This document shows, in pieces, positions 9,699-17,920 of a stretch of 64,000 bases of DNA. The notes under the pieces are model-generated. The model saw only the letters and a list, made by a program, of their open reading frames with translations, did not search any database and had not been told where the DNA came from. Every line of letters begins with the position of its first letter. Position 1 is the stretch's first letter. This DNA is from an uncultured Bacteroidales bacterium. GTDB taxonomy: Bacteria > Bacteroidota > Bacteroidia > Bacteroidales > Bacteroidaceae. The translations under genes were made by a program, and so were the position numbers. The stretch covers positions 1 to 64,000 of the forward strand of contig CACZCX010000003.1 of assembly GCA_902779875.1 (NCBI GenBank), given 5' to 3'.

Positions 9699-10412
9699 AT
9701 GAAAAAGACCCAGATCCTGTCCGAAGGGTACACCAAGGTGGTTTATGACACCGATGACCCTGAAGTGACCGTAATTGAGTTCAAGGATACCGTAACGGCA
9801 TTCCGCAACATAAAGCGTGCCACCATAAAGGGGAAAGGCCGGCTGACATGCCGCGTATCGTCGCTTATCATGGGCTACCTTAACTCCAAGGGACTCAAGA
9901 CCCACTTTGTAAAAGAGGATGGTGACAACGGTCAGGTGTGCCTCAAGGTACGTGTCATTCCGGTCCGTATCATAATGCGTAACGCCGCTGCAGGCTCGAT
10001 AGTACGTACATTCGGAATACCCGCAGGTACGGCGCTCAAGCATCCCGTGGTGGAGATGACCTACAAGAACAACGACCTGGACAATCCCATAATCAACCGT
10101 GACCATGCCGATGCGCTCGGTATAGCCACCTATCAGGAGACAGAGGCCATGATTGAGACCTCCCGTAAGGTCAACTCACTCCTGTGCGAGCTGTTTGCCT
10201 CAATCGGCGTGCAACTTGTGGATTTCAAGATAGAGTTCGGCTACACAGCCGACGGCACCATGGTCATTACCGATGAGATAAGCCCCGATACATGCCGTTT
10301 CCGTAACATGTCCGACGGCCGACAGATGGACCGTGACCGTTACCGTTACGACCAGGGTGATATAATTGATACATATCAGGAACTTACCAACCGTTTGGAG
10401 AAAGCTTTATGA
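9699..10412 (+). CDS. purC: Phosphoribosylaminoimidazole-succinocarboxamide synthase (SAICAR synthase)
   Basis: Joins CAIR and aspartate in the eighth step of purine synthesis. The 237-residue single-domain form starts KKTQILSEGYTKVVYDTDDP and includes FKDTVTAFRN, the family signatures VRIIMRNAAAGSIVRTFG and DFKIEFGYTADG, and DEISPDTCRFR for the nucleotide and substrate site. Its stop codon overlaps the start of purF by four bases (ATGA), showing translational coupling of two purine genes. It is 18 bases after glmS. Confidence 0.96.
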   Translation: MKKTQILSEGYTKVVYDTDDPEVTVIEFKDTVTAFRNIKRATIKGKGRLTCRVSSLIMGYLNSKGLKTHFVKEDGDNGQVCLKVRVIPVRIIMRNAAAGSIVRTFGIPAGTALKHPVVEMTYKNNDLDNPIINRDHADALGIATYQETEAMIETSRKVNSLLCELFASIGVQLVDFKIEFGYTADGTMVITDEISPDTCRFRNMSDGRQMDRDRYRYDQGDIIDTYQELTNRLEKAL

Positions 10413-11824
10413 TGCAGGATTTCAAGGAGATACACCACGAATGCGGAGTGTTCGGCATATACGGGGTCGAGAATGCGGCGCAGTATGCATACTATGCGCT
10501 TCACAGCCTTCAGCACCGCGGACAGCAGGGCTGCGGTATCGTAAGCACCGACAGTCAGGGCATGCATCTTCATAAGGGTGCAGGTCTGGTCATAGAGATC
10601 TTCAACAAGCGAAACCTGGCGGAACTGACCGGCAACATAGCTTTAGGTCACGTGCGCTATCCGACTACCAATGTGGGAGGTATGGAGAATATCCAGCCCT
10701 TCATATTCAACCATCATACCGGTAACTTTGCCATTGCCCATAACGGCAACATAATCAACTCAGCCGAGCTGCGTCTCTATCTGGAGCGCCGCGGCAGCTT
10801 GTTCCAGTCCTCATCGGACAGCGAGCTGTTCGGCCATCTTATCAAGAAGGAGCGTTCGGAGGACCACCGAATCTACAATATCATGGATGCCTTGAATATG
10901 ATCGAGGGTGCCTTCTCCATGATTATCATGACTCCCAACCGCCTCTACGCCTGCCGTGACAAGTACGGATTCCATCCGCTCTCCATCGCCAAGCTGGGCA
11001 GCGGCTACGTGGTTGCCAGCGAGACATGCGCTTTCGATGCCATCGGAGCTGAGTTCATACGTGACATAAACCCGGGTGAGGTCATATCGATAGACCACCA
11101 CGGCATACGCTCCAATGACTATTCCACGTTCAAGCGTCACCGCATGTGCGTCATGGAGTATATCTATTTTGCACGTCCGGACAGCGATATAGAGGGCTGC
11201 AACGTACACTCCTTCCGCAAACTCTCCGGCCGTCTGCTCTACCGTGAGCATCCTGTCGATGCTGATATCGTGGTAGGTGTGCCTGACTCCAGCCTGAGTG
11301 CCGCCATGGGTTACTCCGAGGCAAGCGGAATACCGTATGAGATGGGTCTGCTCAAGAATAAATATGTGGGTCGTACCTTCATACAGCCAACCCAGGAGCT
11401 GCGTGACAAGGGTGTCAAGATGAAACTCTCACCTGTACGCAGTATAGTAAGCGGCAAGCGTATAGTACTGATTGATGACTCCATCGTGCGCGGAACCACA
11501 TCCCGCCAAATCGTAAGGATGCTGCGCGAGGCCGGTGCGACCGAGGTTCATGTCTGCATAGCCAGCCCCAAGTACTCCTATCCCTGCTACTACGGTGTGG
11601 ATACCGGTACATATGACGAGCTCATAGGCTCAAACCATACCACGGAACAGATACGTGAGTATATAGGAGCCGATTCTCTCTATTATCTTTCGCTTGAGGC
11701 CCTCTATGAGTCCTCAGGACGCAATATGGCCAAGTGCGAACTCTGCACTGCCTGCTTTAACGGTGACTATCCCACAGACCTGTATAACTATACTGAGGAC
11801 AGGCTGCGTCACGATAAGTGCTGA
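10409..11824 (+). CDS. purF: Amidophosphoribosyltransferase
   Basis: First committed step of purine synthesis: PRPP plus glutamine to phosphoribosylamine. The catalytic Cys is residue 12 (HHECGVFGIYG), so an 11-residue propeptide must be removed, as in the Bacillus-type enzyme. The class II glutaminase domain includes ALGHVRYPTTN and HNGNIINS; the phosphoribosyltransferase domain includes VLIDDSIVRGTT for PRPP. A C-terminal CELCTACFNGDYPT matches the cysteine-rich end of the iron-sulfur type. A second in-frame ATG at 10412 is possible. A strong hairpin follows the stop, so this ends the operon. A paralogue at 28769-30205 lacks the catalytic Cys; this copy is the one expected to make phosphoribosylamine. 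Confidence 0.96.
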   Translation: MMQDFKEIHHECGVFGIYGVENAAQYAYYALHSLQHRGQQGCGIVSTDSQGMHLHKGAGLVIEIFNKRNLAELTGNIALGHVRYPTTNVGGMENIQPFIFNHHTGNFAIAHNGNIINSAELRLYLERRGSLFQSSSDSELFGHLIKKERSEDHRIYNIMDALNMIEGAFSMIIMTPNRLYACRDKYGFHPLSIAKLGSGYVVASETCAFDAIGAEFIRDINPGEVISIDHHGIRSNDYSTFKRHRMCVMEYIYFARPDSDIEGCNVHSFRKLSGRLLYREHPVDADIVVGVPDSSLSAAMGYSEASGIPYEMGLLKNKYVGRTFIQPTQELRDKGVKMKLSPVRSIVSGKRIVLIDDSIVRGTTSRQIVRMLREAGATEVHVCIASPKYSYPCYYGVDTGTYDELIGSNHTTEQIREYIGADSLYYLSLEALYESSGRNMAKCELCTACFNGDYPTDLYNYTEDRLRHDKC

Positions 11825-11846
11825 ACATAGGGTTCTATAAGATGCC

Positions 11847-11876
11847 AAAGCGCCGGGCTTCCCAGTCCGGCGCTTT
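11847..11876 (+). terminator. Terminator hairpin after purF
   Basis: AAAGCGCCGG and CCGGCGCTTT form a perfect 10-bp stem with a 10-nt loop, starting 22 bases after the purF stop and followed by GTTAATTAAT. It can also serve the minus-strand gene that ends at 11924, being palindromic. Confidence 0.8.
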
Positions 11877-11923
11877 GTTAATTAATAACCCTAAACTTAT
11901 GAAAATCCAAATCTGTGGTAGAT

Positions 11924-12259
11924 TTATTTTGCTATTCTGTTGTTGATGTACTCCATAGGAATGCTGTTGATAGCAACCTCGTTCTGAGCAGTTACCAATA
12001 CATCGCTGAACTTCTCGGTGTACTCGTCCTTGATGTTCTCGATCTTGGCGGTCTTCTTATCCTCGTTGTAGTCTGCGCGGCATACGTTCTCTATGTCGGT
12101 GAGCATCTTCTGATACATGGGGATGAACTGCAGGGCATCGGCCTGGCTGAGTTCTGCAACTACATCGGCTACGGTAGCCGGGGCCTCGTTAACACTCTGA
12201 GCGTTTACGCTGATTCCGATGAACAGTGCTGCAACGGCAGCGATGACAGTCTTTTTCAT
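11924..12259 (-). CDS. Small secreted protein of unknown function
   Basis: A 111-residue protein with a clear signal peptide (KKTVIAAVAALFIGISVNAQ, cleavage after Ala-Gln near residue 20) and a mature part that is mostly helical and charged, with several Asp/Glu/Lys. It should be exported to the periplasm or beyond. It has no cysteine lipobox and no recognised domain, though small DUF-type periplasmic proteins of this size are common in Bacteroidales. It is convergent with purF and stands alone; no consensus -7 promoter element was found in the ~330 bases upstream. A plus-strand frame covering the same bases was rejected because it lacks any start context and this frame has a proper signal peptide. 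Confidence 0.75.
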   Translation of the reverse strand: MKKTVIAAVAALFIGISVNAQSVNEAPATVADVVAELSQADALQFIPMYQKMLTDIENVCRADYNEDKKTAKIENIKDEYTEKFSDVLVTAQNEVAINSIPMEYINNRIAK

Positions 12260-12535
12260 AATTCCTATTTTTTTGTTTTGTTATTATTCCGTTTTGTTTT
12301 TGCGAACCTGCTTTCTTGCGTCGTTCACATATAAGATGCAAAAAGGGCCCCGATGTTAAGTCAAAAGTTAATGATTTATCCTTCATTAACATAAAGATTA
12401 ACACGAATAATAGTGAAAATGTCGATGCAATAGAATGTAAATCAATAACATAATGTAAATATAGTTCGATTTGTTGTTTAACTATTACTTGTCAATTTGA
12501 TAAGTAAAATAATGAGTTGGAGAAGGGGTAAAAAG
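12260..12535. other. AT-rich intergenic region with no gene seen
   Basis: The stretch between the small secreted protein and the SGNH hydrolase is AT-rich (poly-T blocks, TTAATGATTTATCC and similar) and has no convincing reading frame, tRNA or repeat. It should contain the promoter of the 11924-12259 gene but no TAnnTTTG match in the right place was found. Confidence 0.5.
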
Positions 12536-12565
12536 AAAGGAGAGCATGTAATCACGCTCTCCTTT
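12536..12565 (-). terminator. Rho-independent terminator of the SGNH hydrolase gene
   Basis: AAAGGAGAGC and GCTCTCCTTT form a perfect 10-bp stem; on the minus strand it is followed by CTTTTTACC, giving the U-rich tail. It starts 22 bases past the stop of the gene at 12588. Confidence 0.85.
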
Positions 12566-12587
12566 ACCGTTCCGTATGGGATGATTG

Positions 12588-13247
12588 TTACTTGATGGCT
12601 TCAAGCAGCTGGTCACAGATGGCTTTCATACCTTTTACTGAAGGATGGCCGTTCTGCTTCTCAATGTCATGCAGTTCTATGAGCTGTACATCGTAGTGCT
12701 TGCATACCTCGCGCATGGACTCGTTTACGTTCTCACTCAGTTCAGAGTTCAGGATCGAGTATATCTCAGCCTTGGGATACTGTTTCTTGAGCATGTCAAG
12801 CAGGCAGGCCAGGGCAGGGCGGAAGTTCTTGCAGTCATCCTTGGTCCAGTCGGAATACTGGTACTCGCCAATAGGTGAGCGTGCCCATGCATCGTTTGTG
12901 CCGCCGAATACGAAAATGATATCGGGATCGCCCAGTCTGTCCACACGTGAAATGAAATTATTGCGTGACGCGTCCATACGGCCGTATCCCGTACCGCAGA
13001 TCGTGGAACCGCCCCATGAGTCATTCTTGTCAAGTTCATAACCCTTGGCTTTGATATAAAGGTCCCACCATGTCTGTGAAACCTCCTTCACGTCATTGTT
13101 GTTGTCGGGGTAGAACGGGTTGTATCCCTCCGGGTTCATGCCCTGGAAAGTTGAATAAGAGTCGCCGAGAATGGAGACTTTCTTGGTCTGTGCCGATGCG
13201 GAAACGATGGCAAATGCCATAAGCACGATTGAGAAGATTCTTTTCAT
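12588..13247 (-). CDS. SGNH/GDSL-family hydrolase, secreted
   Basis: A 219-residue esterase-like protein with a signal peptide (MKRIFSIVLMAFAIVSASAQ). The SGNH blocks are all visible: SILGDSYSTFQG with the nucleophile Ser (block I), SWGGSTICG (block II, Gly), FGGTNDAW (block III, Asn) and GHPSVKGMKAI (block V, His, with the Asp usually two or three residues before). Such enzymes deacetylate or de-esterify sugars or lipids in the periplasm; the real substrate cannot be told. It is transcribed alone from a promoter-like site at 13276-13283 and ends at a good terminator. Confidence 0.88.
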   Translation of the reverse strand: MKRIFSIVLMAFAIVSASAQTKKVSILGDSYSTFQGMNPEGYNPFYPDNNNDVKEVSQTWWDLYIKAKGYELDKNDSWGGSTICGTGYGRMDASRNNFISRVDRLGDPDIIFVFGGTNDAWARSPIGEYQYSDWTKDDCKNFRPALACLLDMLKKQYPKAEIYSILNSELSENVNESMREVCKHYDVQLIELHDIEKQNGHPSVKGMKAICDQLLEAIK

Positions 13248-13275
13248 AATTAGGTATTTAGTATTAACAGTGCAG

Positions 13276-13283
13276 CAAACTTA
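13276..13283 (-). promoter_or_regulatory. Bacteroidetes -7 promoter element before the SGNH hydrolase
   Basis: CAAACTTA on the plus strand reads TAAGTTTG on the minus strand, matching TAnnTTTG, 29 bases upstream of the start at 13247. Confidence 0.6.
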
Positions 13284-13302
13284 CAAATTTTTTCGCAGAT
13301 AG

Positions 13303-13779
13303 TCAGAAATCCACCAGTTTAATTGAGACTGACTTGAGCTGCTGCCACCCGGCCTGGTCGGTGAGACGGATCATGAAGTGGTAGTCACCCGGGTCTACAT
13401 CCTTTGGTACGACTATGTCAAAGAGCGCTTCATGAAAACGTTGACCTTTGGGAATCCTTTGGTCCTTGTTGTACACCCAGGGCCGAACCGGCTGTTTGGC
13501 AGGCTCCATGATACACTCCACGGCCGATGTGCTGTGAGTGTGATGGTCAAAGTTGTTGTGTATCTCTATGTTGAATGAACCCAGCTCCCTGTCATCGGTA
13601 AAGATATAATGAAAACGTATGGTATCACCAAGGCCGAATGCCTGGCAGTTCTCTGGAGTAGGGATTATTCCCTTGCCCGATATCTCAGGCATGGTCATAT
13701 CCTTTGAGCGGTCGTCACTGGAACTGCTGCACGCACAGAGTGCGCACAGCAGCAGTAGGAATAAATCTTTCCTTTTCAT
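13303..13779 (-). CDS. DUF4625-type lipoprotein
   Basis: A 158-residue predicted lipoprotein: signal peptide KRKDLFLLLLCALCAC with a lipobox ending in Cys, then a Ser/Asp linker. The core has the DUF4625 layout of a small Ig-like beta fold, with NIEIHNNFDHHTHS (several His) in the middle and DPGDYHFMIRLTDQAGW near the end. DUF4625 proteins sit near TonB-dependent receptors in Bacteroidetes. It follows a second DUF4625 gene by 6 bases and is the last gene of a four-gene minus-strand set, so it probably works with the receptor as a surface or periplasmic binding factor; the His-rich loop suggests metal binding (inference). Confidence 0.8.
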   Translation of the reverse strand: MKRKDLFLLLLCALCACSSSSDDRSKDMTMPEISGKGIIPTPENCQAFGLGDTIRFHYIFTDDRELGSFNIEIHNNFDHHTHSTSAVECIMEPAKQPVRPWVYNKDQRIPKGQRFHEALFDIVVPKDVDPGDYHFMIRLTDQAGWQQLKSVSIKLVDF

Positions 13780-13785
13780 CTTTGC

Positions 13786-14250
13786 TTAATCCAGATGGTC
13801 GTGATCGTGGTCATCATCATCATCACCGTCGTCCTCAACTATGTTGATATGTTCCTGAGCCACGCTTTGCTGTCCCTCCTTGTCGGTTACGGTAAGATGA
13901 AGGTGATATTCGCCTAACGGTGCATTCTCAGGTATGTCTATATGCTCGTGGAACTCAACGTTACGCACTCCTATATACTTACCTTCTACAAATGATTTCT
14001 CAATTTCGAAAGAACCGTCTTCCTGATGAATCTCCACATTGATGGCTCTGATCAGTCCCTCTGCAACGATATCAGCCTCCAGATGCAAGTCATGGCCCGG
14101 ATGTGCATGCCTGCTGTTGTCATGTCCCACCTCGGTGAGGGTGATCTTGGGCTTGGCCGTATCATTACGGTCGTCGTCACAAGAGTTGAAACTTACTGTC
14201 ATTACTGAAACAAGTGCCATAACAAGGCACATTCTGATATTCTTTTTCAT
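13786..14250 (-). CDS. DUF4625-type lipoprotein with His/Asp-rich tail
   Basis: A 154-residue predicted lipoprotein (signal peptide ending FNSCDDD). It is related to its neighbour: DNSRHAHPGHDLHLEADI, INVEIHQEDGSF and DIPENAPLGEYHLHLTVTDKEGQ are the family's repeating phrases. The C-terminus is an acidic/His run, DDGDDDDDHDHDHLD, which looks like a metal-chelating tail and is absent from the neighbour. It lies between the TonB-dependent receptor and the other DUF4625 gene, with short gaps that suggest one transcript. Zinc or copper capture at the cell surface is a reasonable but untested role. Confidence 0.82.
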   Translation of the reverse strand: MKKNIRMCLVMALVSVMTVSFNSCDDDRNDTAKPKITLTEVGHDNSRHAHPGHDLHLEADIVAEGLIRAINVEIHQEDGSFEIEKSFVEGKYIGVRNVEFHEHIDIPENAPLGEYHLHLTVTDKEGQQSVAQEHINIVEDDGDDDDDHDHDHLD

Positions 14251-14274
14251 AATTCTGTTTTGTTTTATCTGTAA

Positions 14275-16380
14275 TTAAAAATCCAAGGCTATCATCAGTG
14301 TCAGGTTGCGTCCCGGTTCGGGTACATCAATCAGCCTGTAATAGCTGGTGTGGTCATAGTAGCGCACGTTCAGCAGGTTATTGGCCTGAAACAGTACTTT
14401 GACCGCGTTTTTACCGGCTTTCAGCTGCTTGCCGGCCTGCAGGTTCAGGGTCCAGTGCCCCGGGGTAGTCTTTTCGGGTGGGACAATCTCATTCATATCG
14501 CCGACCATATGGGCGTTCAGTCCGGCGAACCCGCCTTTGAATGTATAACATAGTCCGGCCTGGGCGGACCAGGGTGTGGAGAAGGGCAGGGTATAACCCC
14601 GTTTGGGACCGGACAACTGTCTTGCATACAGGTATTCGGCCGATACCTCAGCTTCCCAATGAGTCGACAGATTGAGGGTCATCTGTGCCTCCAAACCCCA
14701 TCGGAACACCTTGGCCTGGCTGTAATGGTAAAGTTGCAGCCCCTCCACGTACGTGGCTGTCGGGTTCAGGTATATGTAATTGGGGAAATAGTTCACGTAC
14801 GGATCAAACTGAAGCGTAAGACGGTCAGATTCGTATGTGATTCCCAGATCCAGCTGGTATGACTCTTCCGGGTCGAGTGAGGGATTACCTCGCTCATACC
14901 GGAATATGTGGTAGTTGATTCCGTCGGCTCCCAACTCCTTGGGAATGGGTATCCTGTAGCTTTTGCCCGCATTGGCCTTGATTAACCACCGTGCAAACCT
15001 GCGGTTTATGCCGGCTGACCATGTGATGCTGTTGAATGGGCGTCTCAGTTCCGAGGATCTCTCCACATATATTGAATCACCTTGTTCCTGAGGGGTCTTG
15101 AACCAGTCCCTGTAACTGTGGATATGGGTATTGGCATGATCCAGACGTACTCCGGCATTGAGTTTGAGCCCGTCATGTACAGCGTAACTGTCCGTGATAT
15201 ACAAACCATCCTGTAATGTCTCAAAGGACGGTATTATGAATCCCCATCCGCTCTGACGGTTCTTCTGGTACTCGGCATTCGCTCCAATCCTGAGCTCATG
15301 ACATTCAACTGAAAGGATGTTCAGGGAGATGTTTGCCGTGTAGGTGTCCTTAAGGAAACGGCGTTCAAGAGTTCCGTCAGGCTTAGGCATATAACCGTGG
15401 CTTACAGGCTCCGACAACTCTTCACGCAGATTGTTCTGATAGGCCAGACTTGCCTCCAAGGTGAACATATCCATCTGCCACGATGTGTGGCTGAGCACTT
15501 TAAGGTGGTTCACCCACTGATAAGGCAGGTCTATGTCCCTGGCTGAGCGGTCATAGTCAATATCGGAAAGCCTCACCTCCAGTCCGTGGGCATTGGCAAA
15601 GAACCCGCTGCGTGAATAGGAGTCCGATACGCGCAGGTCGGTATGGAACCTGTATCCGGCATATCCCAGCATAACACTGCCGTCACGCTCCCGGCCGGCT
15701 GTGTTACGCAGCCGGCGGTCCTTGAGCTTTATATAGTAGGAGTAATACTGTATGCTGTCAGACGGAATCCTGTAGTCGCTGTAGTCCAGCCAGGTCATAT
15801 TGGCATTGTAGAACATCTTTCCCTTCAATCCTCCTATTCTGGCCGATATGCCCGTCTGGTCGTTGACCGACCTGCCGATAATCTGCACCGAGCCTTCAAA
15901 TCCGCAGTCGGGGATATGCCTTGAATAGAGGTTCAGGACACCGCCTATGGCATCGGAACCGTAAAGCAGTGCCGAAGGACCTTTTATTATCTCGGCACGT
16001 TCCACCGCGAACTGGTCTATTTCCAGCCCGTGATCATCGCCCCATTGCTGCCCTTCATGCTTTATGCCATCCTCACTTACGGCCATGCGGTTGAACCCCA
16101 AGCCGCGTATCATAGGCTTGGACTGCCCTGAGCCAATGCTCATAGCCTTGACTCCCGGTATGCCCTGCAGGGTCTGCATGAGGCTTCCGCTGTAGTTGCG
16201 CTGCAGATAGTCATGGCTTACCTGTACCGATGACTGTGACGAGTGCATCTGAAAATCCAGCTGCCGACGGTCGGTGACTGTGACATCATCAAGCACTACG
16301 GCGGTATCGGGCCACATTTGAGGCTCATTAACCGCTGACGTGCATACCATAAGCGCGGCAGCCAGTATGAATGTTGTCAT
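14275..16380 (-). CDS. TonB-dependent outer membrane receptor
   Basis: A 701-residue TonB-dependent receptor. After a short signal peptide the TonB box region (DTAVVLDDVTVTDRR) leads to a plug domain with TLQGIPGVKAMSIG, PMIRGLGFNRMAV and the end-of-plug motif IKGPSALLYGSDAIGGVLNL. The remainder is a barrel of alternating aromatic strands ending in LDF (terminal Phe). There is no SusC-like carboxypeptidase-fold extension and no SusD partner, so it is a small-ligand receptor, not a glycan importer. Neighbours are two His-rich DUF4625 lipoproteins downstream and a Cys/His-rich membrane protein upstream, which point to a metal ion or metal complex as the cargo. No siderophore genes are present. 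Confidence 0.9.
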   Translation of the reverse strand: MTTFILAAALMVCTSAVNEPQMWPDTAVVLDDVTVTDRRQLDFQMHSSQSSVQVSHDYLQRNYSGSLMQTLQGIPGVKAMSIGSGQSKPMIRGLGFNRMAVSEDGIKHEGQQWGDDHGLEIDQFAVERAEIIKGPSALLYGSDAIGGVLNLYSRHIPDCGFEGSVQIIGRSVNDQTGISARIGGLKGKMFYNANMTWLDYSDYRIPSDSIQYYSYYIKLKDRRLRNTAGRERDGSVMLGYAGYRFHTDLRVSDSYSRSGFFANAHGLEVRLSDIDYDRSARDIDLPYQWVNHLKVLSHTSWQMDMFTLEASLAYQNNLREELSEPVSHGYMPKPDGTLERRFLKDTYTANISLNILSVECHELRIGANAEYQKNRQSGWGFIIPSFETLQDGLYITDSYAVHDGLKLNAGVRLDHANTHIHSYRDWFKTPQEQGDSIYVERSSELRRPFNSITWSAGINRRFARWLIKANAGKSYRIPIPKELGADGINYHIFRYERGNPSLDPEESYQLDLGITYESDRLTLQFDPYVNYFPNYIYLNPTATYVEGLQLYHYSQAKVFRWGLEAQMTLNLSTHWEAEVSAEYLYARQLSGPKRGYTLPFSTPWSAQAGLCYTFKGGFAGLNAHMVGDMNEIVPPEKTTPGHWTLNLQAGKQLKAGKNAVKVLFQANNLLNVRYYDHTSYYRLIDVPEPGRNLTLMIALDF

Positions 16381-16422
16381 GCTGATTGTCTGTTTAAATA
16401 AAAAGAATGAGATTGTCTCCTT

Positions 16423-16779
16423 TTAATTCAAAACAGATACGGGTGGGGCACGTAAGGGAGTAATGCCGCATGTACGCAGACGTACTGCAGCATGTAAACA
16501 TATGGATGTCTTGTGTCGCGGCTGTGCAAACAGTATTACCGCGATTGTGGCTGCGGCTATATAAGAGAGCGTCAGGAACTGGCAGAGAACACACTGGTGT
16601 AACGGGTCATCGGTGACAGTCAGATGTCCCTGACAGCTGTGATTCAGGCAGTCTGTACATTCGGCAGCCGGCGCATCGGCGTGACGGTGTACGTGTACCG
16701 ATGACAAAGCCAGCACCGGCAGGAATACTGCCAGCAGCAACCATGCATACAGCTGTCTTTTCAATGCCTGTCTCTTCAT
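16423..16779 (-). CDS. Small Cys/His-rich membrane protein
   Basis: A 118-residue protein with an N-terminal membrane segment (LYAWLLLAVFLPVLALSSV), a periplasmic loop HVHRHADAPAAECTDCLNHS, then CQGHLTV, HQCVLCQFL, and a second membrane segment (LSYIAAATIAVILFA). Two CxxC motifs and several His suggest a metal-binding external loop. Similar small proteins with the CxDCxxH / GHL / CxLCQFL pattern occur before TonB-dependent receptors in Bacteroidetes (recalled, not searched). It starts the operon, downstream of a good -7 element, and is followed by the receptor after 42 bases. It could sense or deliver the metal; no enzymatic motif is visible. Confidence 0.78.
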   Translation of the reverse strand: MKRQALKRQLYAWLLLAVFLPVLALSSVHVHRHADAPAAECTDCLNHSCQGHLTVTDDPLHQCVLCQFLTLSYIAAATIAVILFAQPRHKTSICLHAAVRLRTCGITPLRAPPVSVLN

Positions 16780-16793
16780 CTCTCTTGCGGGCG

Positions 16794-16801
16794 CAAAGAT
16801 A
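16794..16801 (-). promoter_or_regulatory. Bacteroidetes -7 promoter element before the metal-uptake operon
   Basis: On the minus strand the sequence is TATCTTTG followed by CGC, an exact TAnnTTTG, 15 bases upstream of the start at 16779; a T-run lies about 20 bases further up at the -33 position. The start codon is close, so the leader is short. Confidence 0.65.
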
Positions 16802-16864
16802 GCATATATTTAAGAAAAAACAGCCCTGGAATAATCTGTAAAGGTTATACCTCCGATATGGAGG

Positions 16865-17833
16865 TCAGTCCATAGGATAAACGACACCCCATTTCCGTCT
16901 AAGGGAGTCCATGACCTTCATGATGTCAAGTGTCTCCTGATGAGGCATGTACGGTGACTCCAGCCAACCGTTCCTGAGAGCTTCCCTGCAAGCCAGGACC
17001 TGATACTCGTAACCGGTAATCTGGCCGGCAGGTTTGTCAAAGACGGCAGTGGGCTTGTAGTCATTGTAAACGGTTATGCGCTGGGGACAGTTAATGTTGT
17101 CCACTATAAGGTACCCTTCGGTGCCGCAGATCTGACCCAGTCGTCCGCACAGGCAGAGGGTGCTGGACTGGATGTTTGCTATGCGTCCGTCACTGTATGA
17201 CCAGCTGATGGAGTTGTGCATGTCCATGCCGGTGCTGCTCTTTATGCAGTTGGTGCTCTCGTTTATGATATCGGCACCGAAATACATGCGGCAGAAGTTA
17301 ATACTGTATACGCCCAAATCGAGAAGGGCGCCTCCGCAAAGGTCAGGCCTGAGTATTCGCTCCTTGAACTCCATCATATAGCACAGACTGGCGTTCAATA
17401 GACGCGGTTTTCCGATGGCTCCACTGTCCAGAAGCTCCTTTACCTTGAGTGAGAGGGGCATGTAGCGGGTCCAGATGGCCTCTGTTATGAAGATTCCTTT
17501 CTTGTGTGCCAGGTTGAGCAGGGCATCGGCCTCACGGGCATTGGCGGTGAAGGCCTTCTCACAGAGTACGGGCTTGCCTGCGTTGATGGCCAGGCTGGCG
17601 TGCTCAAAGTGATGGGAGTGGGGAGTGGCTACATATACAAGGTCAACCTCCGGATCCTCAACCATCTCCTTGTATGAGCCGTAGGCTTTTTGGAACCCCC
17701 AGTGACGGGCAAACTCCTGAGCACGTCCCAGGTCACGTGCAGCTATGGCATACTTCATTGAACTGTCAAGGCCTGTGAGAGTCTCGGCCATCTTGTCGGC
17801 TATCCAGCCGGCTCCAATTATTCCTATCTTCAT
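16865..17833 (-). CDS. Gfo/Idh/MocA family oxidoreductase
   Basis: A 322-residue NAD(P)-dependent dehydrogenase or hydratase of unknown sugar or polyol substrate. The Rossmann loop is MKIGIIGAGWIA at the N-terminus; VDLVYVATPHSHH and KPVLCEKAFTANA are the family signatures (the Lys of EKA is the usual catalytic or cofactor-contacting residue). The C-terminal half has the alpha/beta substrate domain with GGALLDLGVYSI. The start at 17833 was chosen because it begins the Rossmann strand; a longer frame to 17911 has only unstructured sequence. It is cytoplasmic (no signal peptide) and divergent from the S46 peptidase, sharing a short intergenic region. Confidence 0.88.
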   Translation of the reverse strand: MKIGIIGAGWIADKMAETLTGLDSSMKYAIAARDLGRAQEFARHWGFQKAYGSYKEMVEDPEVDLVYVATPHSHHFEHASLAINAGKPVLCEKAFTANAREADALLNLAHKKGIFITEAIWTRYMPLSLKVKELLDSGAIGKPRLLNASLCYMMEFKERILRPDLCGGALLDLGVYSINFCRMYFGADIINESTNCIKSSTGMDMHNSISWSYSDGRIANIQSSTLCLCGRLGQICGTEGYLIVDNINCPQRITVYNDYKPTAVFDKPAGQITGYEYQVLACREALRNGWLESPYMPHQETLDIMKVMDSLRRKWGVVYPMD

Positions 17834-17886
17834 ATCGGTACAGTAATTACTTCTTTTGGTAAAGATAAGAAAAAGAATCGAATTAT

Positions 17887-17894
17887 TATATTTG
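17887..17894 (+). promoter_or_regulatory. Bacteroidetes -7 promoter element before the S46 peptidase
   Basis: TATATTTG matches TAnnTTTG exactly and lies 26 bases before the ATG at 17921. Confidence 0.65.
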
Positions 17895-17920
17895 CGTATA
17901 TAAGCTAACACAGACGCGTT

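Noticed and set aside
9321..10106. A 261-residue open frame on the minus strand across the glmS-purC boundary
   Set aside because: It is antisense to two well-recognised genes, and its composition (many Tyr, His and Val) is a reverse-strand artefact.
11915..12334. A plus-strand frame overlapping the small secreted protein
   Set aside because: The minus-strand frame has a proper signal peptide; the plus frame has none and extends into an AT-rich region.
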